From: JACNKJ01 sp964440095
Lineage (GTDB): Bacteria > Krumholzibacteriota > Krumholzibacteriia > JACNKJ01
DNA: 64,000 nt
NCBI GenBank assembly: GCA_964440095.1
Contig: CAYTPZ010000006.1
Location: 14,437 to 78,436, forward strand
Direction of reading: 5' to 3'
The stretch's first letter is position 1, and each line of letters starts with the position of its first letter. The position numbers were made by a program, and so were the translations under genes. Below, in pieces: positions 59,562 through 64,000 of the stretch. Below the pieces are notes generated by a model. It had not been told where the DNA came from, searched no databases, and saw only the letters and a list, made by a program, of their open reading frames with translations.

Positions 59562-61358
59562 TCACTTCACCAACACCATCTTTCGTGTCGACCTACCCGA
59601 GTCCGTCTGCAGGCTGTAGAAGTAAACGCCTGCCGAAACGTCGATCCCTGAATCGTTTCGCCCATCCCAGGAAACCCTGTTGAGTCCCTCAGAACCTAGG
59701 CCGCTTAGGCCGCTAACCCTACGTCCGGTGATGTCGTAGATTGTCAATTCATAGGAGCCGCTGCTGGGCAGATCGAAACGGATCTCCGTCTCAGACCTAA
59801 ATGGGTTCGGCTGGTTGGGAAGAAGCTCGGAAGGTCGATCACCGAGCAGATCAAACTCTTCGATACCCACAACAGGACCACCGTCGTAGTAAATGTCATC
59901 CAAGGCAAACTCGCAGGGCGTGCCGTTCTCTTCGAGAATAACGAAGGGATACATCATCATACGCAGGTCGATGGCCGTTCCGCGCAGATCGCTGACCGGA
60001 ATGGAGGCCTGCCCCCACTCGCCATCGCGCACCAGCTCATACTGTGTTTGATGCGCGGGAAAGGAAACGTAGTACTGATTGCCCCAGGAATCGATGACCC
60101 CGATTTTGAAGGTCACATGAGCGGGTATCTTGATCCAGAAATTGAGATGGCCTTCGCCGAAGTCGAACAGATTCAAAGGTTGAATGGACATGATGCCCGC
60201 ACCGAACCATCCGAGGCCTGCGGTCTGCCAGCTGAGAACGTTGTCGCCTTCATAGGGAGGAATCGTTCCATCGGTCAGGGTGCCTTCCCAGACATAGATT
60301 TCCGAAGTTTCCTGGGCAATGAGTTCATCGTCGACAGGGGTTTCATCGGTATAGATACCGAAGGTTCCAAACTTCGGGCTGGGCGGTCCGAGAGTGACCT
60401 CACCCTGGCCGTTCCACTCATACACCCTGATGTAATCCACCAGCATCTCGGCCGGTAGAGGCATGGACACCGGATCTCCACTACCAGGATCGCCTAGATT
60501 GTAAGCGTCGGTGAAAGCGCCACCGATGGCGAGATTCAGAATGAAGTAGAAGGGCTCCAAAAATTCATCGGACTCCTCATCGATGCTGAAGGGCGTCTCG
60601 TAGAGATCGTACTCCACCTCATCGTCGATGACGGTGAATCGAAGCTCGCTATCGTCCCAGTACAGGCGATAGAGGAGGAATCGATCGATGAGTTCCTCAT
60701 CGTAGTTGTAATAGGGGCGGCAGTAGAGATCATCCGGGTCCCAAGATATGCTCGCAGCGCCCGAGGGATTTTCGGGTGAGACAGCGGCATCGGAATAGAA
60801 GATGGCGTTGGCACCCACGGCCTGGTTCACCGTGGAATTGTCCTGGCCGTTGCCGCCGTTGTGGGTGTCGTGAAGATCGCGGAAGGCCTGCTTGGCCCCC
60901 ATCTCCATCATGTCCATTTCACCGCAACGAGGCCAAGCGTAGTTGGCCGAACCTAAAAGCCAAATTGCGGGCCAGCCGCCAAGGTCGATGTTGGGAATCA
61001 GAACTCTGGCTTCGATCATTCCGTGTTCCACCGACACGAACGATTTACTGACGATCTTTCCCGACGTGTACTCCAGCGGGTTTCCCCACTGGTCCACGAT
61101 GCCGGGCCCACTTTCATGTTTCGCGGTAATCCGCAAGGCTGAGTTGCCCGGATCGTCAGGAATCGAAACGATGTCGACGTTCTCTTCCTTGTAGAACTCC
61201 AGTTCACCGTTGCCCCAACCCCAGTATCCGTTCCCGGTAACGGTAAGCCAGTTGTCGAGATTTTCGAAATTCTCCTCCCAGATCACATCACCGATCTGAG
61301 CCTGCAGGGAACCCGTCATTACTAGGGACAGGATGATCAATAGGAAGGTTTTGCTCAC
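59562..61358 (-). CDS. Secreted GH16 beta-glucanase with C-terminal FlgD-like sorting domain
   Basis: 598 residues with a signal peptide (1-20). GH16 domain (about 25-285): WGNGELEFYKEENV, the catalytic motif GEMDMMEMG (both Glu present, near 146) and PFYFILNLAIGG. A carbohydrate-binding-like beta domain (about 330-500) follows, then the sorting domain (PNPFRSETEIRF to RKMVLVK). Probably cleaves beta-1,3- or beta-1,3/1,4-glucan such as laminarin. Follows the other GH16 gene by 32 bp in one operon, from which it differs in the accessory domain. Confidence 0.92.
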   Translation of the reverse strand: MSKTFLLIILSLVMTGSLQAQIGDVIWEENFENLDNWLTVTGNGYWGWGNGELEFYKEENVDIVSIPDDPGNSALRITAKHESGPGIVDQWGNPLEYTSGKIVSKSFVSVEHGMIEARVLIPNIDLGGWPAIWLLGSANYAWPRCGEMDMMEMGAKQAFRDLHDTHNGGNGQDNSTVNQAVGANAIFYSDAAVSPENPSGAASISWDPDDLYCRPYYNYDEELIDRFLLYRLYWDDSELRFTVIDDEVEYDLYETPFSIDEESDEFLEPFYFILNLAIGGAFTDAYNLGDPGSGDPVSMPLPAEMLVDYIRVYEWNGQGEVTLGPPSPKFGTFGIYTDETPVDDELIAQETSEIYVWEGTLTDGTIPPYEGDNVLSWQTAGLGWFGAGIMSIQPLNLFDFGEGHLNFWIKIPAHVTFKIGVIDSWGNQYYVSFPAHQTQYELVRDGEWGQASIPVSDLRGTAIDLRMMMYPFVILEENGTPCEFALDDIYYDGGPVVGIEEFDLLGDRPSELLPNQPNPFRSETEIRFDLPSSGSYELTIYDITGRRVSGLSGLGSEGLNRVSWDGRNDSGIDVSAGVYFYSLQTDSGRSTRKMVLVK

Positions 61359-61390
61359 GTTCTTCTCCTAGCTTCATATTGTGACGAGAT

Positions 61391-63289
61391 CTACTTAACC
61401 AGAGCCATCCTTCTCGTTTCCGAGAATCCTTCTGCACCAAGCTTGTACAGGTAGATGCCGGCCGAAGCCTCACGTCCGAGGTCGTCGCGACCGTTCCACA
61501 TCACTTCGTGGCGGCCCGCATCCTTGAACTCAGCTGCAATCAATTCGCAAACTAATTTCCCAGCTACGTCATAGATAGCCAAGTTGACATTCGCGGCTTC
61601 ATGAAGCTCATAACTAAGGGTGGTCTTGGGATTGAAGGGATTGGGGAAACAGGGATGCAGCACAGCGCTTGCCACTGGAATGTCCGGCGTGTCCACGAGA
61701 GTTCCCTCAAGAATCTCAATGAAGTTGATGTTGAAGCCCTCGACGGTGGGCACGAACTTAAGCAACTGCACACCGGCTTCGAGAGTCGCTGTGGTGGAAA
61801 CGGTTTCCCAGGTCTGCCAGCCTCCGGTCACGGGCACGATGACATCGCCCGTCTTGTTGAAGCCGTTGAATTCCAGGTGGAACTTCCCGCCAATGCTTTG
61901 AGAGGCCACGCGAACCTCGATGGGATACTCACCCGCTGCCGGAACATCGATGGTGTATTCGAGCCATTCGCTTTCGATGACCCATCCCAGGTTGTATCCA
62001 CCGCCCGCATCCGAACAGACCTGAACGTCTACATCTTCGGAAGTGCGGTAGGCGTTGCCGGTGTTGCCCGGGCTGGTGTCGTGATAGGCCACTCCTTCCC
62101 CGCCAATGTCGTAATCTTCAGATTCGATCTTTGCGGGGATCAGGAAGGGCGTTCCGTAGTAGGGTTCTTGTCCGCATCCACCACCCACGGTGATGTTGGC
62201 GGTGTCCATGCCGAAGGAGCCACCATCGTCGATGGCTTTGGCAGTGATCGAGTGACATCCGGACGGAACGGAATTCCAGGTGAAGCTATAGGGAGCACTT
62301 GTGTCTTCCCCGAGATAGATGTCTCCATCGTAGAATTCCACGGTCACAACACTGCCGTCGCTATCTGAAGCATCGGCCAGAATCTCGATATCTCCCGCTG
62401 GCGGGTTGTCGCCCTCGGTGGGCGAAGTGATGATCACGTTCGGCGAGATGTTTGTGGTTTCCTGATACACCCTCACATAGTCGATGAGGAATTCCTGGGG
62501 AAGGTCGGCGGTAATGCAGCCGGGGTAGGTGCATCCCGTGTAGGTTCCACCGATGGCGGCATTCAAGATGAGGTAGAAATCCTGGTCGAAAGGCGCGAGC
62601 GGATTTCCAGGCGCACCATCGGAGTACCAGAGCCAGCTGTACTTGGTAGAGTAGAGCACGCCATCCACGTACCAGCGAATTTCCTCCGGCTCCCATTCAA
62701 TCGCGTAGACGTGGAAGTCGTCGGAGAAATTCGTTCCGCCGGGATTGTAGCTGCCACCGGAATACTGGTTGGCCGGCCAACTGCCACCGTAGTGAATGGT
62801 GCCATCGATCCAGTTGGTGCTATTGGCGGACTCCATGATGTCGATTTCACCGCTGGCGGCCCAGCCACCGTAAGCATCATCCTGGGGCATCATCCAGAAA
62901 GCGGGCCACATGCCACCACCTGTGGGGATTTTCGCGCGCGCTTCGATACGTCCGTAGAGGAATGACTGCTTGTCGCGGGTGTGAACCTTGCCCGAAGTGA
63001 AGTAACGGCCGCCGTAGTATTCCTCGCGAGTGGTGAGTACCAGATTGCCATCGACCACATCGACATTCTCGGCGCGATAGTATTCGAGTTCCTCGTTGCC
63101 CCAACCGCAGAGGTCGGGGCAACCGTCGCCGATATCGATGGTCCAGTTTGCGGTGTCGAGGCTGCCGCCATCGAACTCGTCGGACCAGACAAGGGAGTAG
63201 TCGGCCTGAGCCGAAGGGGCAATTCCCAGAACTGCAACAATGGTCATCGCGAAGAGGACCCTGAAAGATCCGAGTAGCTTGTTCGTCAC
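61391..63289 (-). CDS. Secreted GH16 beta-glucanase with Ig-like, CBM6-like and FlgD-like domains
   Basis: Start set at GTG 63289 (GGGAG upstream) with a signal peptide ending SAQA; a longer frame to 63340 is unlikely. About 632 residues: GH16 (about 25-275) with GCPDLCGWGNEELEYY, catalytic GEIDIMES and FYLILNAAIGG; an Ig/PKD-like domain (about 280-370, ISPNVIITSPTEGD); a CBM6-like domain (about 375-530, EDYDIGGEGVAYHD); and the sorting domain ending RRMALVK. Typical of laminarinases. First gene of the two-gene glucanase operon, with a palindrome in its promoter. Confidence 0.93.
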   Translation of the reverse strand: MTNKLLGSFRVLFAMTIVAVLGIAPSAQADYSLVWSDEFDGGSLDTANWTIDIGDGCPDLCGWGNEELEYYRAENVDVVDGNLVLTTREEYYGGRYFTSGKVHTRDKQSFLYGRIEARAKIPTGGGMWPAFWMMPQDDAYGGWAASGEIDIMESANSTNWIDGTIHYGGSWPANQYSGGSYNPGGTNFSDDFHVYAIEWEPEEIRWYVDGVLYSTKYSWLWYSDGAPGNPLAPFDQDFYLILNAAIGGTYTGCTYPGCITADLPQEFLIDYVRVYQETTNISPNVIITSPTEGDNPPAGDIEILADASDSDGSVVTVEFYDGDIYLGEDTSAPYSFTWNSVPSGCHSITAKAIDDGGSFGMDTANITVGGGCGQEPYYGTPFLIPAKIESEDYDIGGEGVAYHDTSPGNTGNAYRTSEDVDVQVCSDAGGGYNLGWVIESEWLEYTIDVPAAGEYPIEVRVASQSIGGKFHLEFNGFNKTGDVIVPVTGGWQTWETVSTTATLEAGVQLLKFVPTVEGFNINFIEILEGTLVDTPDIPVASAVLHPCFPNPFNPKTTLSYELHEAANVNLAIYDVAGKLVCELIAAEFKDAGRHEVMWNGRDDLGREASAGIYLYKLGAEGFSETRRMALVK

Positions 63290-63383
63290 CGGAAGCTCCC
63301 TGATTGAGCCGCAACCATGTCCCCTGCGTGAACACCTCAATACATGCGAGTGGATGCCAGGCAGAGGGGTTTGGCAGGACGCA

Positions 63384-63413
63384 AGTATACACTAAATTCG
63401 GTTACCGAATCAA
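63384..63413 (-). promoter_or_regulatory. Promoter of the GH16 operon with TTCGG-N3-CCGAA palindrome
   Basis: Minus strand TTGATT (63413-63408), 18-base spacer, TATACT (63389-63384). The 15-base palindrome ATTCGGT-A-ACCGAAT occupies the spacer. From CCGAA to the -10 there are 7 bases (TTTAGTG), exactly as in the promoter at 58783. Confidence 0.72.
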
Positions 63414-63463
63414 GCTGGAATGGAACAGGCGCGTGCGCTGCCAATCCAATTCAAAACAACAAC

Positions 63464-64000
63464 TTAGCGACTCATAGCTTGGCCGGCATCCTTCAATCGT
63501 TTCTCTAGATCCAGGATGCGGCCCTCGAAGTCCGAGAAGTCGCCCGCGGAAGCGGATTCGGAGCCGGCCAATGCCTTCCCGGATTTGCCGATCCGTACGA
63601 AACGCAGATAGCCGAGCCCGAGTGTGATCAGGAGGGCGGCGCTTATGGCCAGGAAGCGCATGATGGAAGTATCCGTGGCGATGACCCAGCCGATGCCGTA
63701 GAGCATGGAGAAGATTCCACCGAGTAACAGGCCATTGCTGATTACTGGAAGCTGATCGGCACGCACCAAGGACACGATCATGAAGATCGTGGCGCACACG
63801 ATCAAGATGATGCTGGTGGTCCGCCCCCATGGCATCTGCTCCTCCCTCACCGAATCGAAGAGCTCATTGCGCTCGCGATTGATCTCGGCGATCTGGGCCC
63901 TGTCTTTTTCCGTTAGTTTGTCCGGAGACCTCGCATCCCTGATCGCCTGCTCCCGTTGCATGAATTCGCGGGTTTGAGACTCGAACTGCTCGGGTGGTGG
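63464..64000 (-). CDS. Membrane protein with four helices and coiled ends (N-terminus outside the window)
   Basis: No recognised family. An ATG exists at 63961, but the frame is open to the window edge and reads P-P-P-E-Q-F-E-S-Q-T-R-E-F before it, so the gene probably begins upstream. A charged, helical N-terminal part (QREQAIRDARSPDKLTEKD) precedes about four membrane segments (SIILIVCATIFMIVSLV onward), then a flexible linker and a short coiled coil (FEGRILDLEKRLKDAG). Function unknown. Confidence 0.68.
   Translation of the reverse strand, partial: PPPEQFESQTREFMQREQAIRDARSPDKLTEKDRAQIAEINRERNELFDSVREEQMPWGRTTSIILIVCATIFMIVSLVRADQLPVISNGLLLGGIFSMLYGIGWVIATDTSIMRFLAISAALLITLGLGYLRFVRIGKSGKALAGSESASAGDFSDFEGRILDLEKRLKDAGQAMSR

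Overview
The window is GC-rich, densely coded bacterial DNA with no rRNA, tRNA or CRISPR array that I can see. Five secreted proteins end in a FlgD-like/T9SS type A-style domain (NPFNPKT near its start, -K-M-x-L-x-K at the very end). Together with a gingipain-like C25 peptidase, a CcoNO-fused cbb3 oxidase and Mrp/DUF971 this points to an uncultured FCB-group or neighbouring lineage (Krumholzibacteriota/Eisenbacteria-like). That placement is inference.

Layout. 1-5.2 kb (minus): heavy-metal efflux operon (histidine kinase, NtrC-type regulator, TolC-like channel, CusB-like adaptor cut by the window edge). 5.3-7.3 kb: a small secreted protein, a polytopic membrane protein and a hypothetical. 7.4-12.8 kb (plus): ThiF-like E1 enzyme, SpoIIE-type phosphatase, P5C dehydrogenase. 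12.8-17.2 kb (minus): an asymmetric heterodimeric ABC exporter and a lipase-like protein. 17.3-20.6 kb (minus): a second small secreted protein and the kbl-tdh threonine pathway. 20.9-24.8 kb (minus): a secreted thioredoxin-like protein with an in-frame TGA (probable selenocysteine), DUF971 and Mrp. 24.9-28.7 kb (minus): DUF6125-like, DUF255 thioredoxin and TVP38 proteins. 28.9-37.0 kb (plus): a complete cbb3 oxidase and maturation cluster (SafE-like, CcoI, CcoS, CcoNO, CcoQ, CcoP, CcoG). 37.2-42.1 kb: housekeeping genes and a decayed gene. 42.3-45.8 kb (minus): C25 peptidase. 46.1-54.7 kb (plus): acyl-CoA ligase, a DtxR-regulated metal ABC operon, monomeric isocitrate dehydrogenase. 54.8-64 kb: secreted serine protease, SDR, a third small secreted protein, two tandem GH16 glucanases and a partial membrane protein.

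Highlights. (1) At 20873..22855 a signal peptide and Shine-Dalgarno sit upstream of an in-frame TGA that replaces the first Cys of a thioredoxin-like W-C-P-Y-C-P motif. Read through, this is a 660-residue exported selenoprotein with a sorting domain. (2) Three otherwise dissimilar small secreted proteins share a C-terminal W-x3-K-x-L-Y tail, a candidate second sorting tag. (3) Degenerate heptad repeats (GCYNNNN) sit in register immediately after stop codons at several loci. (4) The GH16 operon and one tagged protein have almost identical promoters with a TTCGG-N3-CCGAA palindrome in the spacer, suggesting one regulon. (5) Both permeases of the metal ABC transporter carry C-terminal winged-helix-like domains, downstream of a DtxR gene with a perfect palindrome over its promoter.
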